A DNA stretch of 64,000 bases from Ginsengibacter sp963792025. Its GTDB lineage: Bacteria; Bacteroidota; Bacteroidia; Chitinophagales; Chitinophagaceae. The DNA lies in assembly GCA_963792025.1 (NCBI GenBank), contig CAWBUS010000008.1:372001-436000 (forward strand), in the 5' to 3' direction. The translations under genes were made by a program, and so were the position numbers. A model generated the notes under the pieces. It was not told where the DNA came from and made no database searches. It saw only the letters and a list, made by a program, of their open reading frames with translations. Shown in pieces: positions 1-9,165 of the stretch; position 1 is the stretch's first letter, and each line of letters starts with the position of its first letter.

Positions 1-331
1 CCCTGATAACAGGTTCGTATACCCTTTCTAAAAAACGATTAACAGGGTTAGCGCTTTCCGGCCTGAACCTGCCCCGCATAAAGAACGAGATCAGCACCGG
101 GGCAAGCGTTACAACTAATATGGCATCCACAACCAAGATGAACGTTTTTGTAAATGCCAGCGGATGAAATAATTTACCTTCCTGGCCGGTAAGCAAAAAC
201 ACCGGAAGAAATGAGGTGATGATGATAACGGTTGAAAAGAATACGCCACGGGAAACCTGCTTGCAAGCCATTTCAATTATACGCATTCTTTCTGCCGCGG
301 GAATTTTTTTATATGGCTTTCTTAATTTCAT
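1..331 (-). CDS. CusA-type heavy-metal RND pump, second fragment (runs off the left edge)
   Basis: This frame continues the CusA-like reading frame at 353-1624 after an in-frame TAA at 353-355. It encodes an RND membrane stretch with the family sequences CKQVSRGVFFSTVIIITSF and LTGQEGKLF followed by hydrophobic helices, and it is open to base 1. The first ATG after the stop is at 331, with no obvious reason to be a native start. In the intact family this region follows directly on the fourth membrane helix. I infer it is the downstream part of one interrupted gene; independent translation from 331 is possible but would give a pump half without its N-terminal porter domain. Confidence 0.8.
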   Translation of the reverse strand, partial: MKLRKPYKKIPAAERMRIIEMACKQVSRGVFFSTVIIITSFLPVFLLTGQEGKLFHPLAFTKTFILVVDAILVVTLAPVLISFFMRGRFRPESANPVNRFLERVYEPVIR

Positions 332-352
332 TTTTAATCGTATTAGGCCAGC

Positions 353-1624
353 TTAAGCCTGGCTGTTCTGCCATTCCGATAAATGGCGGTAAGCATTTTC
401 ACTCATGATAATCCCGTTATCAACAATAACTCCAATAGCTAATGCGATACCTGTTAGCGACATGATGTTAGATGACATGCCAAATGCGTTGAGCAGGATA
501 AAACTAACGGATACGGTTATGGGTATTTGAATGATGATGCTGAGGGCGCTATGCCAATGCATCAAAAAAATGATTACGATGATGCAAACGATACTGATTT
601 CTTCCACTAGTTTGTCTTTTATGTTGGCTATAGCGGCTTCGATCAGTTGGCTCCGGTCGTAGTCCACTTTAAAGGAAACACCTGCAGGCAGGCCTTTTTG
701 CACATTCGCCATTTTCTTCTTAACGGCCTCTATCACCTTATCAGCATTTTCTTCATACCGCATAATTACTATGCCACCAACCACTTCACCTTCTCCGTTG
801 GCATCAAAAATGCCCAACCGTAAATCGCCTCCCATTTGTACAGTTCCTATATCTTTTACCCTCACCGGGATACCGTTGTTATTGCTCAACGCAATGTCTT
901 CGATGTCCGCCTTATTTTTGATATAGCCTAACCCACGAATAATATAGCCCATGCCGCTCATATCAAGTTTTCTTCCGCCTACGTCATTATTGTTAGCCCT
1001 CACTTTTTTAATTACATCCATTAGAGATAGGTTGTAGAACTGGAGCTTTGTGGGATCTGCTACCAACTGGTATTGCTTTTCAAAACCACCGAAAGAAGCC
1101 ACCTCAGCCACTCCGGGAACTGTCTGCAAGGCAAATTTTACATACCAATCCTGCAAGGCCCTTTGTTCTCCAAGGTCCATTTTTGGTGCGTCCAGGTGAT
1201 ACCAGAAAATATGTCCGACACCTGTTCCATCCGGGCCGAGGGTAGGTGTTACACCTTGTGGCAGCAGGCGTTGAGCATAGTTTAATTTTTCGAGTACCCG
1301 TGTACGTGCCCAGTAAATATCAACATCATCGTCAAAAACAATATACACAAAACTCATCCCGAACATAGAAGTGCCGCGGATATCTTTCACCTTTGGCACC
1401 CCCTGCAGGTTACTTACCAATGGATAGGTTACCTGGTCTTCCATGATCTGGGGACTTTGCCCGGTCCATTCTGTAAACACGATCACTTCGTTTTCACTTA
1501 AATCCGGTATTGCATCCACAGGATTCCGCTGAATGCTGTATATCCCCCAGGCAAGCAAAGCCAATGCAACGGTAAGTACAATGTACCTGTGCCGTAGCGA
1601 GATCTCAATTAATTTGTTTACCAT
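353..1624 (-). CDS. cusA: CusA-type heavy-metal RND efflux pump, N-terminal 423 residues, ended by a premature stop
   Basis: This is the inner-membrane RND subunit of a Cu/Ag or Co/Zn/Cd tripartite exporter. The first membrane helix is near residues 13-31 (LTVALALLAWGIY), followed by the periplasmic porter domain (SNLQGVPKVKDIRGTSMFG), then helices 2-4, with the fourth carrying GVIVDNGIIMSENAYRH and its conserved Asp near 402. Family members are about 1,030-1,050 residues; this frame stops at 423 in the loop after helix 4, and the same frame resumes after TAA. The ATG at 1624 is the normal family start. Either the gene is inactivated or one base in TAA is wrong. No CusB or CusC is visible; they would lie outside the window. 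Confidence 0.9.
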   Translation of the reverse strand: MVNKLIEISLRHRYIVLTVALALLAWGIYSIQRNPVDAIPDLSENEVIVFTEWTGQSPQIMEDQVTYPLVSNLQGVPKVKDIRGTSMFGMSFVYIVFDDDVDIYWARTRVLEKLNYAQRLLPQGVTPTLGPDGTGVGHIFWYHLDAPKMDLGEQRALQDWYVKFALQTVPGVAEVASFGGFEKQYQLVADPTKLQFYNLSLMDVIKKVRANNNDVGGRKLDMSGMGYIIRGLGYIKNKADIEDIALSNNNGIPVRVKDIGTVQMGGDLRLGIFDANGEGEVVGGIVIMRYEENADKVIEAVKKKMANVQKGLPAGVSFKVDYDRSQLIEAAIANIKDKLVEEISIVCIIVIIFLMHWHSALSIIIQIPITVSVSFILLNAFGMSSNIMSLTGIALAIGVIVDNGIIMSENAYRHLSEWQNSQA

Positions 1625-1797
1625 GTTTTATTCTTTAGGCTTTACATAAGTTCCTTCTTTCGACAACCCTGGTATTAATACCCACTCAATAATTTTCATC
1701 ACTGAAATTTTAATAAAGGAAATAATATCAATAAACAGGCGATTATGAGAATGCCTTCAGCCCGGCAGGATGCCGGGTAGTTAGAAGAAAGAGAAAA

Positions 1798-2184
1798 TCA
1801 AATACGATAAACGCAGTTAGAAATATAGGCTGCAACACCAGGATGCAGCGGCGGAGCATGGCTTCTGTTGCCATCAATTCCGGGAACAACCACTACAAAT
1901 TTAACAGCATGAACTGGAGTAAAGGAGAGTAAGGGCTGACAATTGTTAGCGCAATTTATTAATACGGTTGATGCGAGGTGGCTGTTCTTAACCTTAACGG
2001 TTTGGAATTTTGTTTGGCAGCATTTGTTATTGCTTTCGTTTTTACTAAATGCTTTGCCGCCATCTCCATGCAAGGAAAGCGATACCGATTTCAATTTACC
2101 GCAACAATAAAATTCTTTTACGCTAAACCCTAACGAGGAAATAGCGTAAATACAAATTATAAATATAGCGGCCACCTTTTTCAT
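1798..2184 (-). CDS. HYC_CC_PP family protein (secreted, cysteine-rich)
   Basis: A small exported protein of 128 residues with a signal peptide (MKKVAAIFIICIYAISSLGF). It shows the three motifs that name this Bacteroidetes family: FYCCGK near residue 25, KCCQTK near 55 and APPLH near 110. The biochemical role is unknown. Members often sit beside RND metal pumps or TonB receptors, and here the gene lies 173 bp upstream of cusA on the same strand, so a metal-related role is plausible. I chose the ATG at 2184 rather than 2193 because a -7 promoter box occupies 2193-2200, which would put the longer start inside the promoter. Confidence 0.75.
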   Translation of the reverse strand: MKKVAAIFIICIYAISSLGFSVKEFYCCGKLKSVSLSLHGDGGKAFSKNESNNKCCQTKFQTVKVKNSHLASTVLINCANNCQPLLSFTPVHAVKFVVVVPGIDGNRSHAPPLHPGVAAYISNCVYRI

Positions 2185-2192
2185 TGCGTACA

Positions 2193-2200
2193 CAAAAGTA
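2193..2200 (-). promoter_or_regulatory. Bacteroidetes -7 box for the HYC_CC_PP gene
   Basis: On the minus strand the bases read TACTTTTG, a perfect TAnnTTTG. Transcription would begin about 2187, only a few bases before the ATG at 2184, so the message would be nearly leaderless. Confidence 0.45.
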
Positions 2201-2372
2201 ATAAAGGTTTCTAAAACCCTGTTTGTAAGATAACGTATATTATTTGCAATATTTTATGTTTTACGTCACTTAAACCTATAAAAGAAGAATTTCTATCAAC
2301 CTTCTTGAGTGCCTGATGGGTGCTTACTAAAAATGGACAGTGCCTAAACCGTTAACAGCCTGTTTGTATATC

Positions 2373-3326
2373 TCACGGCATTATATTTTCCTTTGCAAAA
2401 TAATAATCCACAGCTTCCTCCACAGCTTGCAGGGAGCTATACCTGGGGCTATATTTCAATAAGTTCTTCGCCTTTTCTATACTGGCATTGGGGCTATGGG
2501 CAATATGGTCCCAAGTGAGGTCGGCATTGGTTTGGCTGGTCATTTTTTTCCATTCTGCCCAAGGCAGAAAATTAAGTTTAGCCTCCTGCCCGTACCACTT
2601 TGCGATCGCCATGGCAAACCCCCTTAACGTAAGAGCCTGCTCAGAAACAATGTGGAAAGCTTCTCCTGTGGCGCTTTTCCGGTTTTCAACAGAATTGCAA
2701 AAAGCCTGCGCAACATCATCCGCATGTACGTGGTGTACGGTTTCCATTCCAAGGTTTGGCAATACTATTTCCCCGCCTTTGGCCAGTTTTATGAACACTT
2801 CCGGATCAAGATTGCCGGCAGGATTAATGGGCAGCCAACCCGGCCCGGTGATATGTCCCGGATGTAGTATGGTAACAGGAAACCCTTTTCGTCGAAATAT
2901 TGAAAGGAGGTAGGATTCAATCTTCGCCTTGTTGATACCATATTCGCCAAATGGCTTTCGCCCCTGGCTCTCACGGGTAGGCAATTGTTCACTGTGGCCA
3001 TGCACCCAAATGGTGCCACAGTGTATAAAATGCTCAACTTCACCCATAAGAGCCTCCGCTAGCATTGCAGCACTTTTGGGTGTAAAACAAATGAGATCAA
3101 TTACTATTTCACCATGAAGTTCTTTAATTTGTGAACCAAAAATTCCCTTGTCTTCAGATTCAGACCGATCAATAATAACCTCGCTAACTGACTTCCATAA
3201 TGGATGTATTGTGTAAGGCCCGCGTTTTTTTCTGCTAACACAAATTACCTCGTGCCCCGCCATTATTAATCGCGGAATTAAATAAGTGCCTATGTGCCCC
3301 GTACCTCCGATAACTACTACTTTCAT
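2373..3326 (-). CDS. NAD-dependent epimerase/dehydratase (extended SDR) family protein
   Basis: A 317-residue Rossmann-fold protein. The dinucleotide-binding motif GGTGHIG is at residues 7-13, and the catalytic pair Y-x3-K appears as YGINK at about 129-133. HPGHITGPGW and HHVHADDVAQAF are typical of atypical/extended SDRs that act on nucleotide sugars or similar substrates. The substrate cannot be told from sequence. The gene stands alone, with the outer-membrane receptor about 300 bp upstream on the same strand. The ATG gives a start directly on beta strand 1, as is usual for the family. Confidence 0.85.
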   Translation of the reverse strand: MKVVVIGGTGHIGTYLIPRLIMAGHEVICVSRKKRGPYTIHPLWKSVSEVIIDRSESEDKGIFGSQIKELHGEIVIDLICFTPKSAAMLAEALMGEVEHFIHCGTIWVHGHSEQLPTRESQGRKPFGEYGINKAKIESYLLSIFRRKGFPVTILHPGHITGPGWLPINPAGNLDPEVFIKLAKGGEIVLPNLGMETVHHVHADDVAQAFCNSVENRKSATGEAFHIVSEQALTLRGFAMAIAKWYGQEAKLNFLPWAEWKKMTSQTNADLTWDHIAHSPNASIEKAKNLLKYSPRYSSLQAVEEAVDYYFAKENIMP

Positions 3327-3622
3327 TTTGCTTGCAATTTCGTCTCTATAATACCTTTAAAAAATCTCACATAAATATAAGTTACCCGCTCCACATTGTT
3401 CAGGCGGTCTCCAATTGTTTAATGCCAGAATACTACTTTGCTTTTGAAAAAAAATACATGCTTTTGATGAATACAGATTTGTTTTTTGGCAGGCAAACTC
3501 CAGTTTTTTACGGGATTGTATATAGAATGTAGAACAAACTTCTTTCTTCTTCAGCCTGTGAAAGTTTGAAAATCGCACTACGAAGATCGCACTAATAGTG
3601 CCAGGCACTACCTTTAAAAATA
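3327..3622. other. Intergenic stretch with no supported gene
   Basis: About 300 bases between two minus-strand genes. Short open frames on both strands have no recognisable protein pattern and A-rich, biased composition. I see no repeat or convincing hairpin. It probably holds the promoter of the epimerase-like gene. Confidence 0.5.
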
Positions 3623-6109
3623 TCATTCACCGGATGGCGGATTTAAGTTGACCTGGTTGTCTTCTTTTGCCTTTTTAAATTCCAGCCTGCCAAACTTCCA
3701 GGTAAAGTTAATTCCGAAAGACCGGAAAGGAATACGCTGAAGACTACTAACAGTGAAGCCTGGCCCAAAAACAGATGTTTTACGGTTAACGTATTCATTA
3801 AAAGGGTTATCTGCGGTAAAGGCAATGCTTCCCTTCTTTTTCCATATTTGTTTGCGCAAGGCAATACTATAAGTTGTGAATGACGGGAATATACCCTGCG
3901 CCTCATGCCGGGCCGAATTAAAGTTTCCAAAAAATTCACCCACCATTGTTTTCGAAAACTGGTAGGTGGCATTCATATTCAGGCGATAGTTAAAGCTCGT
4001 TGAATTCTGCCCCAATACTACTTTATTGATCGTATGGCGGTAGAAGCCAAAAACATTGGATCTTACCGTAAACTTATTGGTAACATTAATATTGGCAAAC
4101 AGGCTTAAGCCAATATTATTTTCAACTCCAATATTTTCCCGCGTACTAACGGCAACGTTAGTATAGGTGGAATCGCCCACCACAAGCGAAGGGTAATACA
4201 AAATATAGTTCTGAATATCATGATTATTGCGGCGGTAAAATGCGCTGATAAAAAATGAACCGGTGGCACCCATATCCCTGCTATACCCCAACTCGAAACG
4301 ATTACCTATCTCCGGGGTAAGATAGGGATTACCACTGCTGATATTTTTGGGATCGCTTGTATTTATAAAAGGATTGAGATCATAGTAGCCGGGTCTTTCA
4401 ATTCTTTTTGAATAACTCAGTTTCAACGTGGCATCATCCCCGAGCCTTCTTAAAAAAAATATTGAAGGAACGAATGTATTATAGCCGGGTGTATTTAATT
4501 GCCGCTGCGCATCGGAATAATAAGAATTAATATCAGTGCGCTCATACCGCCCTCCTATTTTGGCATCAAACCAATCGCCCACGGGGAAGCTTAGCTCGGT
4601 ATAAAACGCAAATACTTTCTGGTGATAATGCAACTGGTTGGATAAAGAACTATCGAACGCAAAAGATTTTTGAACGGGCAGGAAACTGGAAACATCCGAC
4701 GTGCTATTGATGTCGTACAAACTGTATTTGCCACCTAATCCCAAAACTATTTTTTTAGCTAACGGTTCCGTGTAGTCGAGTTTTATTTCCGTCTCATTTT
4801 CTTTGCCAGGATTTAAGTTATACGTGCCGTAGGTAAGTGAATCTCCCGGCAACAAATACTGGTTATTATTACTACTGCCCGAGTTATTGCCTAAACTGGT
4901 ATTTACAGCTATATCAAGTTCGCGGTCTTCTTTATCAAACGTTCTTTTATAATTAACGTTAGCGTCCACATTGTGAAAACGATGGGAATTGTTTGTGTTG
5001 TTTAAAACATCAATTTCGGAAATAAGGCCTCCGAGTCCATCCAGTGTTCGTTGCGACTGGTTAATAATACCTGTGCCGGAATGGCCGAAATTGCTATAGT
5101 TAACCGAGCCGGAAAAACTATTCCTTGTTCTGTATGTCCAATCGAACCCTATGCCCGACTCAACTCCATGACGGGTAAAAGCGGAACTTCCCTGCTGGTG
5201 CAGCAATTCGGTTGTATCGTTATTATTGGAAACACGGTCGTACACGCTTGGCGTGGAAGAATGTAACCTGGTATTACCGCTCACGTATGCATTCATTCCA
5301 AAATTGTTATTACGGGCATTAAAATTAAATGAGCCATTCTCAAGTCGTGTACCGCCCGTAAGAGAAAGGTTTCCATTAACGCCTTTGGCTGTATTTTTTT
5401 TAAGGATAATATTAATGATGCCGCCCAGCCCTTGTGCATCGTATTTAGCACCGGGATTGGTGACTACTTCTATGCTCTTGATCTGGCTCGCCGGAATGGA
5501 TTGCAACACATCTGTAATACTATTTCCAAAAGCAGAGGAAGGTTTTCCGTCTATAAGGAACCTGATGCTTGAACTGCCAGCCAGTTCTACATTTCCATCA
5601 ACATCAACAGATACCTGCGGTACCTTTTTTAGAATGTCAGTAGCCACGCCGCCTTGCGAAGTAATATCCTGTTCCGCATTAAAAACTATTTTATCAATCT
5701 TGTTTTCAATTATTTTTGGTTTGGCTGTAATAGTAACCTCCTGGAGCACTGTCTCGTTCTTTACAAGGGAGATAGTTCTAAGCTCAACCGGGGCATTTTG
5801 TTTGTTTACCGATATATCATTAAAAATAAAGGGCCGGTAACCCAGGTATTCTACAACCACTTTATAATTGCCATTGGTAACATCATCTACAGAAAATACT
5901 CCTGCAGCATTTGTTGTACTTCCATTTACTGGTTTTTTGCCGCCGGCTGAATAAAGCGTGATAGTTGCATAATTAAGTGGCTGGCCGGTTGCCGAGTCTG
6001 TAACTTTGCCCGTGATGCCGGTGTTAAGCCGGGCTTCCTGCTTTTTTTGAGCCTGCAGATTATAATAAGTGAGCGTTATAATAATTGCGAGTATAGTTCC
6101 TTTCCTCAA
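3623..6109 (-). CDS. Outer-membrane beta-barrel protein, TonB-dependent-receptor type with CarboxypepD_reg-like N-terminus
   Basis: 828 residues. A signal peptide (MRKGTILAIIITL... LQAQ) precedes a carboxypeptidase-regulatory-like beta domain at about 30-115 (GITGKVTDSATGQPLNYA, YKVVVEYLGYRPF). A plug-like domain follows at about 130-235, with FLIDGKPS, VVTNPGAKYDAQGLGGIINI and a long OMP_b-brl-type barrel ending in FTWKFG. Such proteins sit in the outer membrane of Bacteroidetes and import or bind large ligands; the ligand is not predictable here. There is no SusD-like partner next to it. A LytTR response regulator lies 140 bp upstream on the same strand and could influence it, but no binding site is evident. 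Confidence 0.9.
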   Translation of the reverse strand: MRKGTILAIIITLTYYNLQAQKKQEARLNTGITGKVTDSATGQPLNYATITLYSAGGKKPVNGSTTNAAGVFSVDDVTNGNYKVVVEYLGYRPFIFNDISVNKQNAPVELRTISLVKNETVLQEVTITAKPKIIENKIDKIVFNAEQDITSQGGVATDILKKVPQVSVDVDGNVELAGSSSIRFLIDGKPSSAFGNSITDVLQSIPASQIKSIEVVTNPGAKYDAQGLGGIINIILKKNTAKGVNGNLSLTGGTRLENGSFNFNARNNNFGMNAYVSGNTRLHSSTPSVYDRVSNNNDTTELLHQQGSSAFTRHGVESGIGFDWTYRTRNSFSGSVNYSNFGHSGTGIINQSQRTLDGLGGLISEIDVLNNTNNSHRFHNVDANVNYKRTFDKEDRELDIAVNTSLGNNSGSSNNNQYLLPGDSLTYGTYNLNPGKENETEIKLDYTEPLAKKIVLGLGGKYSLYDINSTSDVSSFLPVQKSFAFDSSLSNQLHYHQKVFAFYTELSFPVGDWFDAKIGGRYERTDINSYYSDAQRQLNTPGYNTFVPSIFFLRRLGDDATLKLSYSKRIERPGYYDLNPFINTSDPKNISSGNPYLTPEIGNRFELGYSRDMGATGSFFISAFYRRNNHDIQNYILYYPSLVVGDSTYTNVAVSTRENIGVENNIGLSLFANINVTNKFTVRSNVFGFYRHTINKVVLGQNSTSFNYRLNMNATYQFSKTMVGEFFGNFNSARHEAQGIFPSFTTYSIALRKQIWKKKGSIAFTADNPFNEYVNRKTSVFGPGFTVSSLQRIPFRSFGINFTWKFGRLEFKKAKEDNQVNLNPPSGE

Positions 6110-6250
6110 GTGTAAAGATTAAGGGCGCAAAATTAATCCATCATTTTGAAGAAAATTTGATTTTACAGAGTATTTACAAAAAGGTTATAAGATTTATCAG
6201 TCAACAAATGTTGTCCACCGTTCGTCAAACTCCTCATGATCTCCTGTTTT

Positions 6251-6952
6251 TTATAATCCAAGACATTTCAAAAAATTCTCCTTATAACTGCTTCCGATTG
6301 GAATAGTGACTTTATTAATAAGAATGGAATTACCCTCTATACTTTCAACTTTAGACTTATTAATAATGAATGAACGGTGAACTCTAACAAAGAGGTTAGA
6401 TGTCAATAACTTTTCGAAGCTGGTAAATGAAATTGCGGGAAGAATAGTTTTAGTTGTTGTAACCACTTTTGTATAATTACCCTTTGCCTCGGCATATAAC
6501 AAATCGTTATAACCCATTTTGTAAATCTTGCCTTCAGCTTTAATAAAAAAATGATCGGGAAAAGTTTCATCGTGCGGCATATTATAAGTAGTATTTAACT
6601 TATCAATGGCCTTATCTATCGCTACTATAAATCGTTCCAAAGAAAATGGTTTCAGTAAATAGTCGCGTGCGGTTAAGTCGAAAGCATCAACCGCGTATTC
6701 TTTGTAAGCTGTAGTAAAAATAATTTGTGGCGGTTGTTTCAAAGTTTTCAGGAAACTTAATCCGTCCAAAACAGGCATGTGAATATCAAGGAAGATGATA
6801 TCAATTTTATTATCGCTCAATACATTTCTTGCTTCAAAAGCATTGCCGCAAACAGCAATAACATTTAGAAACGAAAGATGACTGCAGTAGTGCACAATAA
6901 TATCGCAGGCAATAGGCTCGTCATCTACAATAAGACAATTCAATTGCTTCAT
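6251..6952 (-). CDS. LytTR-family DNA-binding response regulator
   Basis: 233 residues. The receiver domain at 1-120 has the acidic pair DD at 10-11, phosphoacceptor D56 in FLDIHMP and the Lys of LLKPFS. A LytTR DNA-binding domain fills about 135-233 (AEGKIYKMGYNDLLYAEA, RVHRSFIINKSKVESI). It overlaps the kinase gene by 4 bp (ATGA), so the two are translationally coupled and form a two-component system. The divergent ABC exporter starting at 8187 is the most likely target, as in other LytTR-ABC arrangements; this is inference from position. Confidence 0.93.
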   Translation of the reverse strand: MKQLNCLIVDDEPIACDIIVHYCSHLSFLNVIAVCGNAFEARNVLSDNKIDIIFLDIHMPVLDGLSFLKTLKQPPQIIFTTAYKEYAVDAFDLTARDYLLKPFSLERFIVAIDKAIDKLNTTYNMPHDETFPDHFFIKAEGKIYKMGYNDLLYAEAKGNYTKVVTTTKTILPAISFTSFEKLLTSNLFVRVHRSFIINKSKVESIEGNSILINKVTIPIGSSYKENFLKCLGL

Positions 6953-7971
6953 TTGGTCTTTATTTTAAGGCAAGTTTTATAAAATCCTTCTTCACTAAAA
7001 GTCTGCAAAGAATATCTATCTCCGTATAATAAGTCAAGCCGCTTTTTTGTAACAGGCAGCCCAATGCCCGAATGGTCAATATTAGTTAATGTCTTCGCTT
7101 CATTCGAAAGGTTGTTTTTTATCACTAACTCAATCAAACCGTCAACCAGTTGAAAACGGATATTGATAATAACTTTTTTATGTGAGGTATCTTTTGAATG
7201 CTTAAATGCATTTTCAATAAAAGTCATGAGCAACATAGGAGGAATCAGAGCTTCATCAATATTTCGTTTTGAAATATTAACATTAAGCAACAACCTTTCG
7301 CCGATGCGCATCTTTTCTAATTCTATATAGTTTTCGATACAGTTTAGCTCATCCTGCAAAGGCACAAAAGTTTTATTTGTTTCATATAAACTGTATCGGA
7401 GAAGGCCAGACAATTTTAGCAGCATCGGCGATACTTTATCGCCCTGCTTTAAAGAAAGTCCGTACAAATTATTTAAGACATTAAATAAAAAATGCGGGCT
7501 TAACTGGGATTTTAATAACTGCAATTCACTTTCTTTTTGTTCCTGCAAAATTTGTGCATCGTGTAATTGCCTGAGTATAGTACTTCGCGTAATTGAAAAA
7601 AATACGCCGAGCGAAAAGAATAAAACCACGACAAATAAAATAGAGATTACAATAGCAAATACGCTGTTCTTTGTTAGAAGCAGTAAACCAAATATGCCTG
7701 TTGCACAAAAAAGTGTAATGGTAACGACGGACCATATAATAAATTTTTGAAATTCGCTTGAGAGGAGCCATTTCCGGCAACACCATCTTCCTGCATACAT
7801 GCATAGTAAAAGAAATACTCCATAGAGAAGAGCCCTGGACACTTTAGCGGCAGGCAAAGCATTTATTACGGAGGGCAGGCAAAACATAACCAGGAAGAAA
7901 ATGATGAACACAACATGGATCGTCAACCTGCTTTGGAACAGCTTTCTTAGTATCCCCTGCAAATGTTTCAT
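6949..7971 (-). CDS. LytS/YehU-type sensor histidine kinase
   Basis: 340 residues. Four hydrophobic helices occupy about 15-135 (VVFIIFFLVMFCLPSVI, ALLYGVFLLLCMYAG, IIWSVVTITLFCATGIFGLL, VFAIVISILFVVVLFF). They are followed by a short coiled coil and the His_kinase domain with QLSPHFLFNVLNNLYGL (phospho-accepting His) and the ATP-binding N-box PPMLLMTFIENAFKHS. No separate sensor domain is present, so the membrane segment probably senses envelope state or works with the adjacent transporter. It is the first gene of the pair with the LytTR regulator. Confidence 0.93.
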   Translation of the reverse strand: MKHLQGILRKLFQSRLTIHVVFIIFFLVMFCLPSVINALPAAKVSRALLYGVFLLLCMYAGRWCCRKWLLSSEFQKFIIWSVVTITLFCATGIFGLLLLTKNSVFAIVISILFVVVLFFSLGVFFSITRSTILRQLHDAQILQEQKESELQLLKSQLSPHFLFNVLNNLYGLSLKQGDKVSPMLLKLSGLLRYSLYETNKTFVPLQDELNCIENYIELEKMRIGERLLLNVNISKRNIDEALIPPMLLMTFIENAFKHSKDTSHKKVIINIRFQLVDGLIELVIKNNLSNEAKTLTNIDHSGIGLPVTKKRLDLLYGDRYSLQTFSEEGFYKTCLKIKTK

Positions 7972-8186
7972 ACGTAAATGTAACTAACCGCTTTTTTAGT
8001 AGCCTTATAAAATTGATGAATACGTCAATATAAATGTCGAAGTGCTTAAATGGGATGATCAATCTTTCGACAGGAATATTGCTCCGTCTGCCAGATCTCG
8101 CAGCTAATACATCACAAATGTTTTGTGTGGTTTAAAACCCGGGGAATATTTGCAAATGATATTATAATAAATGAACAACACAAATT

Positions 8187-9116
8187 ATGCAACACAAAAA
8201 ACAATTTGTTATTGAAACCGGCAACCTTGCATTCGGGTTTAACAGTAAAAAACCTATTCTAAAAAACATCTACCTAAAAGTAGAAAGAGGATCGATCTAT
8301 GGTTTTCTAGGACCTAACGGTGCAGGTAAGACGACGACAATTCGTTTGCTGCTGGGTTTATTGAGAGATCAAAATAATTCGATCTCACTTTTTGGCAAAA
8401 ATCTTTTACAAAACAGAATAACGTGTTTATCAAAAATCGGTGCGTTGATAGAGCAACCCTCGTTGTACGAGCATTTATCAGGATATGATAATTTGGAAAT
8501 TACAAGGTTATTAAGAAAGACTTCTAAAGAAAAGATTGATAATGTATTGCAAACAGTAAGGCTTTCAGAGGCGGCGCATAAAAAGGTTAAAGCGTATTCT
8601 TTAGGCATGAAACAAAGATTAGGTATTGCACTTGCATTGATGGCTGAACCGGAATTATTAATACTTGATGAACCGGTAAATGGCCTGGATCCCAGCGGAA
8701 TCATGGAAATGCGGGAACTGTTGAAAATGATCAATAAAAAATATAACACCACTATCTTCTTATCGAGTCACTTAATTTCTGAAGTAGAGAGAACTGTTAC
8801 TCATATTGGAATTATAAATATGGGTGAAATGCTTTTCCAGGGAACGATAGACGATTTGTATAATCTTCAAAAGAAAGACCTGAAAGTTCACATACAAGTT
8901 GATGATAACGATGCCGCCATAGCTCTTCTTAAAACATCTTACGGTGTAATTAATAATGACGGCAGCCTGGAAATAATTATTCAATCTAAAGAAGAAGTTA
9001 ATGACATCATATACCTGTTGATGGCTAATAATATAAAAATATACGAAGCACTTATAAAAAATAAAAATCTCGAACAACTCTTTTTAGACATGACACATAA
9101 CTACACCGTTAGCTAA
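8187..9116 (+). CDS. ABC transporter ATP-binding protein (bacitracin/lantibiotic-export type)
   Basis: 309 residues. The Walker A motif is GPNGAGKTT near 41-49, the signature is YSLGMKQRLGIALAL near 136, Walker B is LLILDEPVNGLD, and the switch His lies in FLSSHLISE. The roughly 80-residue C-terminal extension is usual for BcrA/CcmA-like exporters. It energises the permease encoded directly downstream. Its start is 215 bp from the divergent kinase gene, so the regulators and exporter share a control region. Likely roles are export of, or resistance to, a hydrophobic peptide; the substrate is unknown. Confidence 0.92.
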   Translation: MQHKKQFVIETGNLAFGFNSKKPILKNIYLKVERGSIYGFLGPNGAGKTTTIRLLLGLLRDQNNSISLFGKNLLQNRITCLSKIGALIEQPSLYEHLSGYDNLEITRLLRKTSKEKIDNVLQTVRLSEAAHKKVKAYSLGMKQRLGIALALMAEPELLILDEPVNGLDPSGIMEMRELLKMINKKYNTTIFLSSHLISEVERTVTHIGIINMGEMLFQGTIDDLYNLQKKDLKVHIQVDDNDAAIALLKTSYGVINNDGSLEIIIQSKEEVNDIIYLLMANNIKIYEALIKNKNLEQLFLDMTHNYTVS

Positions 9117-9165
9117 TTTCCGCAATAGAAATTTCTCAATAATTCATCATATACAATTTAATAAA

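Noticed and set aside
1627..1698. 23-codon frame (MKIIEWVLIPGLSKEGTYVK...) just before cusA
   Set aside because: Too short and unrecognised; could be the tail of a lost gene or a leader, but nothing else supports it.
3357..3626. 89-codon minus-strand open frame upstream of the epimerase gene
   Set aside because: No recognisable pattern, composition unlike neighbouring proteins, overlaps the end of the receptor gene.
5226..5840. 204-codon open frame antisense to the outer-membrane receptor
   Set aside because: Mirror of a well-supported gene; residue pattern is that of reverse-complement coding sequence.
8022..8037. TTGA-N8-TCAA between the kinase and ABC exporter genes
   Set aside because: Spacing differs from the palindrome used elsewhere and no -7 box lies at the right distance.
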